Origin: Tolypeutes matacus
Lineage: Eukaryota; Chordata; Mammalia; Cingulata; Chlamyphoridae
Reading direction: 5' to 3'
Assembly (NCBI GenBank): GCA_026826555.1
Contig: JAKSZT010053928.1
Coordinates: forward strand, 38,913,342 to 38,977,341
Length of the DNA: 64,000 nucleotides
Of this stretch, positions 15,395 through 28,877 are shown one piece after another. A model generated the notes under the pieces. It worked only from the letters and a program-made list of their open reading frames with translations, did not search any database and was not told the DNA's origin. The number at the start of each line of letters is the position of its first letter. Within the stretch, counting starts at the first letter, position 1. A program made the position numbers and the translations under genes.

Positions 15395-16330
15395 TTATTT
15401 AAAGCCTTCTGTATGTTAGGTTTGGTGCTGGAGTCTGGGGATGACACAAACAGGGGTCTTGCCCTTATGAAATTTTTATTATGGGCATGGGCGACAATGT
15501 CAAATAAGCTCATAAATAAATAAATACAAAAAAATCAAATTTTGATAAGTTTGTTAAAGGAAATAATGGAGTAAGAGAAAAACTCAAATATGATAAACTT
15601 TTCTTTGGATAAGGTGATCAGTGATTAGTAAAGGCCTTTTCCAAGAGGTGATAGTCGAGCTAAGACTTAATGGATAAGAAGGAAGTAATATTTTCTTATT
15701 TATATTTCTATGTAAGACAATGATTCTATGTCTTATGTAGAGAATGGGCTTTTCTAATAGATTAAATGTGGGAAATTAGGATAGGAGGGACTCAAGCCTG
15801 GGATGTAGATTTCTGAATTTCACACTTGATAGATACTGAGTATAGTAAACCATGGGTTCTGTTTTAATCATGTTAAGCCTAAGATTGCTGTAAGAGAAAC
15901 AAGTGAAGATATAATGTAGTCACTGGTATAATCAAGGCTGGATCTTAGATCTCTAGGCTAGAGATATATATTAAGGGATAGTTGCATATAGGAAGATATT
16001 TAAAACTATGACGCCCAACTTGATGACTAGAGAGAGTAGGGGGAGGTTAAAAAGGGCAGGAGCCACGCTTTGAAGTCAAATACAAGCATGGAGAGGCCAG
16101 TGCATGAGGAAAAGTCATGAATGTAGAGTCACAGAAACTATGAGAGGAGTATTTGGAGAGAAAGTTTGGGGCCAGATTGTAGCATAGTGCTTAAAGATCA
16201 AGTCAATGAAGACAAAGAAGTGTTCATCAAATTTGGTGAAACGTTCATTAAGGAACTTGACAAAAGCTTTGAGTGCATGGAAGAAGCAGACATCACAGAG
16301 CCCGTGGTAGTTCTACAGAAGTAGTTTTCA
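15395..16330 (+). repeat. Long ancient repeat, family not assigned
   Basis: The sequence runs through characteristic blocks: 'cttctgtatgttaggtttgg', a 'tcttgcccttatgaaa' block, 'gctaagacttaatggata', and later 'gggcaggagccacgctttg'. The same block order, at old divergence, recurs at 30000-30820 and in part at 7790-8060, 38810-39070 and 60840-61140. It is a mammalian-age interspersed repeat whose name I do not recall. Boundaries are approximate. Confidence 0.55.
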
Positions 16331-18251
16331 AATGGGGAAGATAACTCTCCCCCAGCTCCAAGGTGTGGAGTGAATTACTCTATGATGCATTGTGGGAAAA
16401 CAAGCACAGGCACAACAGAACTTTTCAGCACATGCCCACTTTATTACTTACAAAGCACAAAAAATCCCATAGAGCAGGGGAAGAGATCCCATTATGGCTG
16501 GTCTCCCAGGGAGGCCGACCACTCTGGTCAGGTTCAGTGATGGCAGGTCCACATACCCCACTTCACGTTGAAGAGGAGAGACAAGCCTGCAGTTTGAGTG
16601 TTCAGTATTTATCCACCGCATAGGAGGTCACTCAGAACTCCTGTCTTGATAAGCACCTGGAGCTGCTTGTTCCCAGTTTTTAGGTTTAAGGGCCAATCCA
16701 TTGGACCTGGCATCTACCTCAGGCTGTGGAATGGAAATAGACTGAAACATGGGCACATAATAGAAAAGAAGATGGGGAGTGGGGGCAGAGGTAGAAGCGA
16801 GGGCTGAGAGATTGATCTTGAGTGTGTCAGTGACTTTCCCAGGACAGAGGATATTTGACATTTTTTATTTTCACAATGGGTGTGGGAGATCCTGGCATCT
16901 AGTGGGTAGAAGCCAGGACCAGATGCTGCTAAACTTCCTATGATGCAAGGGATAGCTCCCCATAACAAAGCATTATCCCTTCCAATGTGTCAGTAATGGT
17001 GGGGTTGAGAAGCTTTGCTCATTAATGGTAATATCAGCCTAGACATTAAAGGTTTTCGTAGAACCATTTGTTTGTTACATCATTTTATGTAATAATAAAC
17101 CTGAAATGTAAAATGGTTCTAAGGTGAATCACCAGTGTAGTGATTATTTTACTGGTGATCCAAACACACACACACATTCTCTCTCCTCATTTTCTCAGTA
17201 TCTTTTTCTAGATCCTTCTCTTCTTTACTCTTAACATTTGAATGTCTCTTTCCTCAATTCCTTGCTGATATTATATTGTTAATGGTTTAACATACATCTG
17301 CATGCTAAAAGTTTTCTAATTGCTATCAACCTCCATACAACTACTTACTTTGCATTGCTATTTGGTATCTAAATAATTCCCATAATAGTATGTCCAAGAA
17401 AAAAAAATGCCTGCTTCACTCAACTCATTTAATGGCAATTTCATTTTCTAGGTGTTCGAATCCTGGAGACTTTGTTGACTCCTCTCCTCTTATAACCCCA
17501 AGTCAGGCAATTCTATTCAATCACCCTCCAAGATATGTCCAGGATCTAGCTACCTTCCATTACTTTTAATGCTAGCACCTAGATTAAACCACTATAATCT
17601 TTCCATGTCATAGCCTCCTAACTGATTTCCTTGCTTTCCCTTCTTGTCCACCTAGAGTCTGTTTTTAACACAGCAGCCAGAATACGCCTTCTAAAACATA
17701 ACTCAGAGCACATCACACCCTTTGCTAAAAATATCCAGTGGTAGGTATTGAAATAGACATTTCTCCAAGGAAGGTATACATAGACACGTGAAAAGATGCT
17801 CAACATCATCAGTCATCAAGAAAATGCTAACAAAACCACATGAGATACTGTTTCATACTTACTAGGATAGCTAGAATCAAAGCATCAGGTAACAATAAGT
17901 GTTGGTGAGGTTGTGGAGAAATCAGAGCTCTCATATACTATTAGTGGAAATGTAAAATGGTATAGCCACTTTGGAAAACAGTCTTTCAGTTCCTCTAATG
18001 ATTAAATATAGAGTTACTATAAGACCCAGCAATTCCACTTCTTACTATATAGTCCAGAGCAATGAAAATATATGTCTACACAAAAAACTTGTTACCCGAG
18101 TATTTATGGCAGCATTATTCATAATAGCCAAAAGTTGGAAACAACCCAAATACCCATCAATGAAGAAATACAAACAAAAGGTGGTATGGCCAAACAGTGG
18201 AATAGTATTCAGACTGAAAAGGAATGAAATATTGATAAATGCTATGTAGAT

Positions 18252-18444
18252 CAGGGATTCTTAACCTTTTTTTTTCACGGACCCCTTTGCCAGTCAGATG
18301 AAAACCATGGACCCCTTACAAAGTTCACATTACACTGTGTATTATTTAATAAATATATCACACCTGCACCAACACGTCCTAACAAGAATAATGCTTTTTT
18401 TGATTTTCAATTCAAACTCACAGAACACTTGTTAAGAATACTTG
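18252..18444. mobile_element. Short non-autonomous hAT element (copy 1)
   Basis: It starts CAGGGATTCTTAACC and is homologous along its length to the 190-bp copy at 21335-21524. The left target site is ATGTAGAT (18244-18251). The matching right site ATATAGAT (18908-18915) lies beyond a later L1 insertion that copied the element's 3' terminus. The 8-bp TSD and CAGGG-type terminal inverted repeats are hAT hallmarks. No transposase is present. Confidence 0.75.
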
Positions 18445-18449
18445 ATATA

Positions 18450-18896
18450 TTGTGATTCAAGCAATGGAAGAAATTACAACATCAATGTGGAGCCGTGGCC
18501 ATTGGATGCTTTTGGGGCAGGGAGAGGGAAAAGCAGTTGTAATACAGGGGCTTTTTCGGGACTTGGGAATTATCCTGAGTGACATTACAACGACAGATAT
18601 AGGCCATTTTACATCAGCATACAACATGCAGAACTGTGTGGGAGAGAGTGTAGTCTACAATGTGAACTATGGTCCATGCTTAGTGGCAAAGCCCCAGGAT
18701 GTGTATATCCATTGCAGGTGATGTGCCACACTAATGAAAGATGTTTATGTGGGAGGTTGTGGGAGGTGTGGGAGGCAGGGAACATGGGAATCCTTGTAAT
18801 TTTTGTGTAACATTTATGTAATCTAAGCATCTTTTAAAATATATATATATATATAAAAGACAACATTCACAAGTTCCTGGGATTAGGGGGAAAAAA
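18450..18896 (+). mobile_element. 5'-truncated L1 3' end inserted at the hAT terminus
   Basis: Sense L1 3' UTR of the same subfamily as 60110-60465 and the minus-strand copy at 28878-29276: shared 'tgtgggaggtgtgggaggc', 'gggaatcc', and 'gtaatctaagcatctttt' followed by TA repeats. It ends in a short A run. Imperfect 16-bp duplications flank it (18434-18449 and 18897-18912, 14/16 identical). They include the last bases of the hAT element, so this insertion is younger than the hAT copy. Confidence 0.7.
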
Positions 18897-19105
18897 AAGA
18901 ATCCCTGATATAGATGAGCCTTGAAAACATTATGTGAAGTGAAAGAAACCAGTCACAAAACATAATATACTATATGACTCAATTCATATGTAAGTTCAAT
19001 AAATAGGGAAATCTGTAGGGACAGAAAATAGATCAGTGGGTTGCTTAGGGTTGGGGGAGGGATAGTGGAATAACAGGATAATAGCTAAAGGGTACAGGGT
19101 TTCTT

Positions 19106-19410
19106 GTTTTTTAATTAAACTTTTTATTTTGAAATCATTGTAGATTCAGTAAATAACAATGAGATTTTATGTGTACACACCGTACAGTTTCCTCCAATGT
19201 TAATATTTTTAAAAATCATACTACAATATTCCTATGAGCATAGGACGTATGGACATAGCTATAATACAGATGGCCCAAGTTTCACTTGTATTCATTTGTT
19301 TGTGTGTGTGTGTGTGTGTGTATTTGTATGTTGTATTTAGTTCCAATAAATTTAATTAAAAACATAGTTTCATGTATCCATAACCAGAGTTAATATATAA
19401 AATAATTGCC
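19106..19410 (-). mobile_element. Antisense L1 3' UTR fragment
   Basis: Begins with a T-rich stretch, then 'ttattttgaaatcattgtag', the antisense start of an L1M-type 3' UTR. It is flanked by the perfect 12-bp TSD ACAGGGTTTCTT (19094-19105 and 19411-19422). It sits inside the sense L1 at 17743-19565. An internal (GT)n lies near 19300-19321. Confidence 0.8.
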
Positions 19411-20079
19411 ACAGGGTTTCTTTTGAAGTGATAAACATGTTCTAAAATAGACTGTGGTGATGGTTTTGCACATATCTCTGAATTTACTAAGAACCACTGA
19501 ATTGTACACTTAAATGGTGAATTGCATGGTGCAAATCAAATCACAATAAATTTGTTAAAATAAATATATCCAGTGGTCCCCCACTTCAAAAGACAAAGTA
19601 CTCACAATGGGCCACAAGGCCTTGCAAGTTCTGGTTTCCTTTTATTTCTCTGATTTCATCTACCACTATTTTTTCCTTTACTCACTCTCCTCCAGGAATG
19701 ATGTGCTGTTTCTAAAATGCACCAGGTACCCTCCAATGTAGAACCTTACACAAAATGTTCCCTTAGCCTGATATCTTCTCTCAGATATCCTACATGACTC
19801 AATTCCTCAACTCTTCAAGTGTGCTCAATTATCACCTTATAAGTAAGCAACTTATTTATAATAGCAATCTATTGCCTACCCTAGAATACTTAATGCCTGC
19901 TCTTTACGTTTTTCCACAGTACTTACCACTATCAAACAGCTATATTATTTACTCATCTATTATGTTTATTATGTATTGCCTATCATTCCCTGCTATAAAT
20001 ATAATTTCCAAAAAGGCAGGTTTTTTTTGCTGTCTTGATATTTTTCTATAAATTTACATACTGGTACATCTATAGCATT

Positions 20080-20720
20080 TTTTAACAGCTTGATTAAGGT
20101 ATAATTGACATACAACAAACTGTGCATATTCAAAAATATATAAGATATGTATTTTGAAATGTTTTGATCATCACTACAATCAAAATAATGAACACATCCA
20201 CAATGCCCAAATGTTTCCTCGTGGTAGCCCTTGGTAATCCCTATCTATAACCCCTGTCCATCTTCCTGCCATCGCCAGGCAACCACTGATCTGCTTTCTG
20301 TCATATATTAGTTTGAATTTTTGAGAATTTTACCCATATAATGAGTACCTTTTTTCTGAACTGTTTCACTCAGCATGACAATTTTGAGATTCATGCATGT
20401 TGTTGAGTGTACCAATAAGCTATCCCTTTTTTTCTGAGTAGCATACTGTTGTATGACTATACTGTGGTCTGCTTATCTATTTACCTGCTATATATTCACA
20501 CTTGTACATTGTTAAGGGATTTTTTAACACATAAATAGAATAATATCATAAAATATTACGCTGCAGCTTGATTTATTCACTTAACAAGTTTGACATTCTT
20601 ACCATGTCAGCTCATTTATCTATGTGATTCTTTTAATCATTGCATTCACAGTATGGATGTTCATTTAAATATTTTTATTTTGACAAATATAACTCTGTTT
20701 TGCTATTGCAAATAACACTT
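20080..20720 (-). mobile_element. L1M 3' UTR fragment, antisense
   Basis: Antisense L1 landmarks appear in order: 'gattaaggtataattgacat', 'ggcaaccactgatctgcttt', 'ttcactcagcatgacaattt' and 'gattcatgcatgttgttgag'. Old and diverged, edges approximate. A MIR-like 3' end follows at about 20945-21020. Confidence 0.75.
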
Positions 20721-21169
20721 TAATGAACATCTTTTAGCACAAGCATAACAAAGCCTTAATAAATAAATGGTGTGAATCTTCTTGCTCCACTTAATTCCAG
20801 AGATCATACTGGTTGCTCTAGTGTAGTACAGAAATGGACTTAGTTTGATTATGATAGTTTCTTTTTTTCTGTGCTGCTGCCTTTTATACTGCTTTCTCAA
20901 ACAGGTCCTTCTTTAGTGTGTTCTGTCTTATTGGCCTCTTGTACTAAAGGATATCATGCATATAAAGCAGTTAACACAGTGTCTCATGTACAGTAAGTGC
21001 TCAGCATTTGAAGTAGTTGGTAATAGTGTTTTCTTTATCTCAGTGGATGTCCCAAATATCTATCATATTGGGCAAACCAGATTTTTGGAGTTATCCTTTA
21101 CAACTTACTTTTCTCATCCTCAATATTCTATCCATCACAAGTTCAAATTTTTTTTTTTTTTAATTTCCA

Positions 21170-21900
21170 AACAGATCCCATTTTTTGCCCACTTTTGTCA
21201 CACAACAACCTGGATTTAACTTTCCCACTCTTCCCCATGTAGTCCGCTAAATAACCTTCTCTGAGTTTCCTACATCCACTTTTTGTCCCTAGCCCAAAGT
21301 CATTCTCTATACCATAGCCAAAATGTTCTTAGCACAGGGGTTCTTAAACTTTTTTGTTCCACGGACCCCTTTGCCAGTCAGATGAAAACCATGGACCCTT
21401 TACTAAGTCTACACTATACTGTGTATTATTTAATAAATATATCACACCTGCACCAACATGTCCTAACAAGAATGTTTTTTTGAATTTCAATTCAAATCCA
21501 CAGACCCCTTGCTAAGAACCCCTATCTTAGTACATCAATCTGATCATCATATTCAAATCATAAGTCCACAAGCCTGTCATGATATTGAACCTCCTCTCCC
21601 TCCACATTCTTTCTGCCCCATAACAAACCTACGAACATGCACTTACATGCCTACAAACACCAATTTTGGTCCATTCATACATAGGCCATATTTCCATTGA
21701 TAGAATGTAACTTCTTTTTTCTACTTCAGAACCCTCACACATGCTATTCCATCTACCTCCCATGCTTATTCTATAAACTAAAGCTCCTTTCTTATGAAAT
21801 AATCTCTTCCGTTAATATTACTGTATTTGAGTTTGGTCTTATAAAGGCACCAGAGATATCAGCCTACATAATGTGTTTTCAATTCTTCCAAAGGGCCTAA
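21170..21900 (+). repeat. Ancient repeat (same unassigned family as 17440-19850)
   Basis: 'cattctctataccatagcca' and, after the hAT insert, 'catcaatctgatcatcat' correspond to the block 'cacagcagccagaatacgcc' and 'agagcacatcac' of the 17.4-kb copy. It is interrupted by the short hAT element at 21335-21524. Confidence 0.45.
21335..21524. mobile_element. Short non-autonomous hAT element (copy 2)
   Basis: A 190-bp element starting CAGGGGTTCTTAAAC and ending GCTAAGAACCCCTA, so terminal inverted repeats are evident. The 8-bp target duplications are TCTTAGCA (21327-21334) and TCTTAGTA (21525-21532), 7/8 identical. Its interior, including 'cacggacccctttgccagtc' and 'tcacacctgcaccaaca', matches copy 1 at 18252-18444 closely. 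No coding capacity. Confidence 0.85.
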
Positions 21901-23362
21901 CTGAACCAACTTTTACTGTTTGATGGGACAGTATTACAAAGATTGACTATTATCTGAAGAAATTCAGGAAGTACCCCACGAGGTAGCCTCCTAATTAGGC
22001 CAGATTCAGTATATTTGTCTCTTTAGACTTGACAATTTTATTGCTAGTTATTGTAGAAAATCATAAGACACTAGAAGATGAATTCATTTTAATGAAAATG
22101 AAAATTTTAATGAAAATGAAAAATTCACAATCTGAATGAATTTGATAGATGAGAGAAATTGAGCTATAAAGGCCCATTTATATATGTGTGTGCATGTACA
22201 TATACATACCAATATATGGTACACATACATCTGCTAAATAGTCTTCTAAATTTTATTAAGTAGAATCTACTTAATTCTATTTTTTAACTTTAACTTAAAT
22301 TTAGATCTCAGTCTACCATTTTTAATCTCTGCTTTCTGGCAATTTAGCATACTTCTCATGATAAGTATTTTGCCTAAGTCAAAATTCTCAGAGGATACTT
22401 TACTTCCTTACATCCAGGTCATTCGCCTAGGAGGATAATTTCAAAATTGCCCCTGTAAGCTACAACAAATTCTTCACTTGCTGACGAATGCCTGAAAATT
22501 CACAATGCCATTATATACATACTTAAGGCTATATAAAATTTAGACCTACCTGGAATGGATGATATTTTCAATTGTTAACTCAGTGTTTATTAATTAATGT
22601 TATCTCAAAAATCATCTCATACAAAATCTTTATTTTTATAGGCCTTATAATTCAGAGAATAACAAGAGGGCTAGATCTTATAACCAAGTTCTTCTGATTC
22701 CTAGTTTAGTGTGCTTCCTAATCAACATGATATCTTTTGTTGATATGAGAATGTGAATAAAGGCTTTGAGAGTCATTTTTGTTTATTTGGGGGAAGGAGG
22801 AAGATAAGAAGTAAGTTTTATGGAAGAATGAGCATGCTAAAACAAAAATAAACTGAGGAACAAAGTTACTTTCAATATTGAATCTGTAATCCAAAGATAA
22901 ATTTTGTCTTTTTCAGAAATTGTTTGAGAATTACGTATTTTTCTTTGTTTTTTTCCCCCTTAACAGGGAGTTTGTGCCAGATTGACATGATTCTAAAATA
23001 GATCACTATAGCATTAAAATTATTTGGATTAAAATTGTCTATTCCCCAGAATAATTTGTAAATAGAAGCCAGGGCTTATCTTGCTGACATAGTTTTGAAT
23101 TCTTACATATTCTAACTCTAATTAGAACTTTTTCTGATTACTTTTGTATTGTACTACTGATACCTTGATTGAAATAATAAATAGCTAGCTATCTGATATC
23201 TTATTAATATCTAATCAGGTTCATGAATGAAATATTAAATATCTCAATATTTTTATTCTGCTAGAGAGTCAAAAGAACTTAGTAATACTGAATTTTTGTA
23301 GTTCTTATTTTTCTTCCATTTTCTGGTTTATAGGAACATAATTTGATTCATATTATATTCTG

Positions 23363-23550
23363 CCCTCCTCCCCCAGATAGCTCCCTCATCTGTCTGCTCC
23401 TTGTCTGTTTCTTGTCTCTGTTCATTGTCTCTGCTCATTGTGTTCACTAGTTGTCTGTTCATCTTCTTTAGGAGGCACCGGGAACTGAACCCAGGACCTT
23501 TCATATGGGAGGCGGGTCCCCAACTGCTTGAGCCACATCCACTCCCCTCT
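23363..23550 (-). mobile_element. tRNA-derived SINE, DAS-SINE-like
   Basis: The minus strand carries a tRNA-like head (A box 'tggctcaagcagttggg', B box 'gggttcagttccc') followed by a CAGACAA-rich tail. The flanks are near-perfect 12-bp duplications, TATTATATTCTG (23351-23362) and TATTATATTTTG (23551-23562). Head and tail resemble the DAS-SINEs described from the nine-banded armadillo. It is a retroposon, not a functional tRNA gene. Confidence 0.8.
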
Positions 23551-26519
23551 TATTATATTTTGTGGGCCAGAAAAAATGTAAATATCCTTTTCATTTAGTG
23601 TAAGTTGGACAAACACAATTTCTTGAGAGTGGCTTTGCATGTTTGTTTTAATAACATGGCATTAAAAGATAATTAACTTTGATAAAATGAATGGAATATT
23701 CCATTCCCAGATTATATACAAAGATGATAAAAATCACAAATAAAATATATGCCGTCATCTCAGGCTATTCTTGTATTAACTATATTTCCTTAAAGTATAT
23801 TGCTCACTACAGGAATATTAATAATAGACAGCTTTTCTATGACTCAACTGCTTGAACTTCCTTTTCATTCTCCTTTCCTCTTTCCTTGATTCAAAACACA
23901 TGTCTCCAGCCACATATGTTTAGTTTACTGAAGCTGGAATTAGGACAGATATCTTATAATCCACAGCTGTAAAAGATTAATAATTTATAGTAGTAATCTC
24001 TAATTCTGTTACAGTCAAGCTGTGAATGTTTCTGAAGGATTTAAGCCTTTGATTCATTTGGCTACCATATCTCTACAAAGAAGATTGCCTCAGACCCCAA
24101 AAGTTTGGCTGTATATTTAGAGAGTTTATTAGGGGAAAAAAAAATCATCTGGCTGGAGAAAACAGTCAAAATGTGTCTTCTACTTTGTGCAACAATATGA
24201 GCAATGCTTTTTGCTGGAAGTGTGACCTCATGCTTCTGCAGTCTCTTAAACATGACATTTCATTAGTGCCTACAGTTCATCAGCCTGTCTAGTGAGCTAG
24301 CCATGGTGCAACTATAAGTTTTAAATTTTTTCTTCTTTCCAATACCCTGATGTGTTTATTTTATTTTACTTTGTATTGTTTTTAGCCTCTATGGAGGCAA
24401 GGGGGTTAGCTGTTCCGTTTCTGTTTTCCCATATCAGACTCTATAACCACTCCCAAAACTTCAGTTTACATTTTCTGTTTTCCCACATTTTGTATTTACC
24501 TGATTAATTTTGATGCCTTTCCATCAATTCCCTGTTCACAATATCAAAATACATCAATAATTTCTGCTTTTTACCCTCCAGCCAAAATCCATTCAATATG
24601 TATTTCCTTTATACGGCCCATACTATTCACCATCCTGGTTATTCTGCAAGAAAGAAAGAGGGATTTTTGCTGTTAGAGAATGATTTCCTGAATATAGCCA
24701 TAGATTCTTCGAGAAAAGGACCATTCTGTTGCTTTTCCCTTAGTTCTGATATGCTATTCAGTGTCGAGGATTAATGAGCATTGAGTGAGTTGTAAATTAC
24801 TGAAGATGAACACCTATTCTTCACTTGACTGCCCTTATGCCCTGAGAGCCATCTTGTCACAGATGACATCATGGCTTTAGTTCCAATTAATTGGTGGTGA
24901 CCACCCATTACCCATATTCTAAGTATTTCAGTTGTTGCTAGAATCCGCTAGGGATCCAGGAACCAGAGAATAAATGTGTGGGCTTAAATGACTCTACAAC
25001 TTGGTGTCTCTTGTGTGGAGCATGAAAAATAAAGTTTTTCCCTTTCTGTAATCCATATTCCTTATCTTAGAGATGTGACCTAAATTTGATTTATCCTTAT
25101 AGAATTCACCATTTATAGAATCTTCACCAACCTGCTTACCTGAAAAAGCATAACTAAATCAAGTTTCTGAATGCTCTGCTAACATTAAGATTTAGACTTC
25201 TTAATTGTCAGCCTATTTAGAATAGGTTTAGAAAGATAATCAGCATTTTTTCCTCCTAAAAGACATAAAATGAAAATTTCTAAATTCAAAAAGTGTAATT
25301 CTGCATGAAATATATCATATTTTGGCAGACATACCATTAGAATATAAAATCACATGTATATTTTTACATCTGATAAAGGAAAAATAGATAAAATTGGAAA
25401 AATAGATAAATTTCTATGCTTATGCTAGATAACTGCCATCATATTCTTAGAATGCTAAAGGCTTGCTCTAGAAAATGATAAATATGCCCAACAGACTCTA
25501 AACAGCTTTTAATGATGATTTGCCATTGTCTCTCATATTTATAAATTTATGACACACACTGACTTGCATTTACCCTTTGGTTATGTATTTACTTTTAAAT
25601 GTTCTATAAATGCTGCCAAATTGTAAACAAAACAAAACAAATCCAGTCAATTTAAATGATTTTAGAGTATTTGCAAATGATTTTTTGGTTTGGCTAGGAC
25701 AAATCCTTATATTCTTTCCGCTGATGAATTTTACTTATATGGCATTTCTAGAGAACTGTATTGCAAAGAACTTTACAGTTAACTTCAATTAACCCTGAGA
25801 TATTGCTGGGTAGATGGATAGTGTTTATTGTTAGATTTGAGGAAATAACTTAGATAAAATTTCATAATTTCTGTTTTGAAGCTAATAGGTGAAACTACTC
25901 ATGATAAAGGTTATTAGAAAATATTCATGGGTTGAGTATTTAGTTCAAGACATATTTCCCTTCTTTGAGATCCCAGTAATCTTATAGCAGAGAATGACTT
26001 TAAATTCCTGTTACTTGGCATCCAATGTTATTTTAGAGATATGCACTGTCTTCCCCTTTAATCCAAACCCACTACTTAAGAAAATTTGCTGATTTCTAAG
26101 TAACACAAGAAGCCATCATGTATTAAAAACATAAACGTTGACTACATGTCTAACTGTAATCTCCTTCAAATAATTGTTTCTATTTTTTATATGATACTTA
26201 TGGGAATACCTTCTCACTTTTTGGTTATGCACAATAAACCATGTTAAATTAATTACTACCACCAGTTCCTGCTCAAAGTGATCAAGTTAATTAAGGGGCA
26301 CCGAGTATGTGTTTTTTGCCTTGCTGTCTATTCCCAATGAACTCTCTTACCTTGTCTCACAATAATTTAGTAAGTCTGAATATGGAGCAGAAAATCCAAG
26401 CTAGCAGTAATATAAATGATGGACTTTATAACTTTCATCAAAAGATGCTTAAATACAGTATCTTTCTAAATGTTTCTATCTGTACTAATAATTTTCCAAT
26501 TTTTAAATAAAATTAAATA

Positions 26520-27170
26520 TGGTGTGGATGCATAGCAACCAGGACTTCTTCACATTGCTGGTGAAAGTGTATTGATATAAACTGAAAAAAAAATCTGGTA
26601 AGATCTACTCAAGCTAAGCATATATGTGTACTCTAAGACCTAATTCTTCCATTCCTGGGTAAATACCCAACCGAAGCAAGTGTTGTGTCTACCAAGAGAC
26701 AAGTCCAAGAACATACATAGCTTTAGGTATCATGACCAAAAACTATAAAGAAGCCAAATCGATGTAGATTAGTAGACTGGTAAATCACTAGAATGGTACA
26801 CAAATTGTGTTATATTCATACAATGAAATATTATCCATCAGTGAAAAGTATTAGTAACTGACACATAAAACAACATAGGCAAATGTCACAGACATAATAT
26901 TGAGTGAATGTAATAAAAGAGTATGATTTCCCTTTATATGGATTAAACCAATCAAGGATGCTAGAAGCCATAATTATGGTTATGCTCACTGAAATTCTGA
27001 CTGAGAGAGGTCACAGGAAAGTCTTCTGAGGTGCAGAAATATTCAGCATGGTGGTAGTTAACAAGTGGCAGCATACTCCAGTGCTCTATGCATTTAGATT
27101 TGTGCAATTATAGAACTATTACAAATAAGAATAAAGTATATGTGCTTTTATTCTATGTAATAGTTAATAT
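26520..27170 (+). mobile_element. L1M ORF2 end / 3' UTR fragment, sense
   Basis: Diverged L1 landmarks in order: 'attgctggtgaaagtgtatt', 'ttccattcctgggtaaatac', 'acaatgaaatattatccat' and 'aatattgagtgaatgtaata'. Decayed, with no coding capacity. Edges approximate. Confidence 0.7.
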
Positions 27171-27281
27171 CTGACCATGATGACATAGTGTTTTTCCCCA
27201 GAATCTCAGTGTTTAGATAAATAAAACGCCACGAATTTGTTGTTGAAAGTACTGTTTTGTTGTTTTGTTGTTTTGTTTTAG

Positions 27282-28522
<1,241 letters not shown>

Positions 28523-28629
28523 GATGATGTACTGGACTGTCATTGGGGACCACTCCCACATAGAAGAAGCAGCCATGGATGGTACTCTGAGAAGGATTTT
28601 AGTACAAAAGAATTTACAGAGACCCACAG
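28523..28629 (+). CDS. LRP1B: LRP1B exon: beta-propeller blade (MMYWTV)
   Basis: The exon follows CCTTCAG and precedes GTATGA. It is 107 nt, 5' phase 2 and 3' phase 1. It encodes [20 protein letters not shown] then [15 protein letters not shown], a YWTD-type strand (YWTV) with the usual A-x-M-D-G-T turn of the LDLR class B repeat. It is short and lies inside a longer wrong-frame ORF, so it is easily missed. It is required to restore the frame between the neighbouring exons (phase 2 to phase 1). Confidence 0.96.
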
Positions 28630-28877
28630 GTATGATGCAATTCTGTTCCACCTTAAAATGGAAAGTGGCATGGTGAACATATTTGTGTTACAATTCTTGA
28701 GAGTTTCATTAGCAATAGATCATTTTTTACAAATGAATAAAATAATTTATAATATGACTTTATGAAATTCATTAATATTTCATGTTGTATTTTTTCAACT
28801 TAAAAGTCAGATCCTTATCATTCCACCCATTATATTTTGGGAATGTTATCTGAAATTTAGGGATTCTATGGTGTTTT

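Larger units (their letters stand above)
17743..19565 (+). mobile_element. L1 3' end (L1M-like), sense, itself interrupted twice
   Basis: The end of ORF2 is recognisable ('agcattattcataatagcca', 'ggaaacaacccaaatacc') and runs into a 3' UTR ('gattgtacactt'-like region near 19500). The perfect 12-bp TSD ATATCCAGTGGT lies at 17731-17742 and 19566-19577. Removing the inserts at 18252-18915 and 19106-19422 leaves about 840 bp of 5'-truncated L1. ORF2 here is a broken remnant with no coding capacity. Confidence 0.85.
17440..19850 (+). repeat. Ancient repeat split by a later L1, family not assigned
   Basis: Outer layer of a nested stack. The left half (17440-17742) includes 'cacagcagccagaatacgcc' and 'agagcacatcacaccctttg'. 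The right half (19566-19850) resumes with 'ggccacaaggccttgcaagt' and a 'tcttctctcagatatcctac' block. The two halves join cleanly if the L1 between them is removed. Related copies lie at about 21170-21900 and 57250-57690. Confidence 0.6.

Noticed and set aside
17743..19565. Coding potential in L1 ORF2 remnants
   Set aside because: Short, frameshifted and interrupted; no intact reverse transcriptase or endonuclease region.
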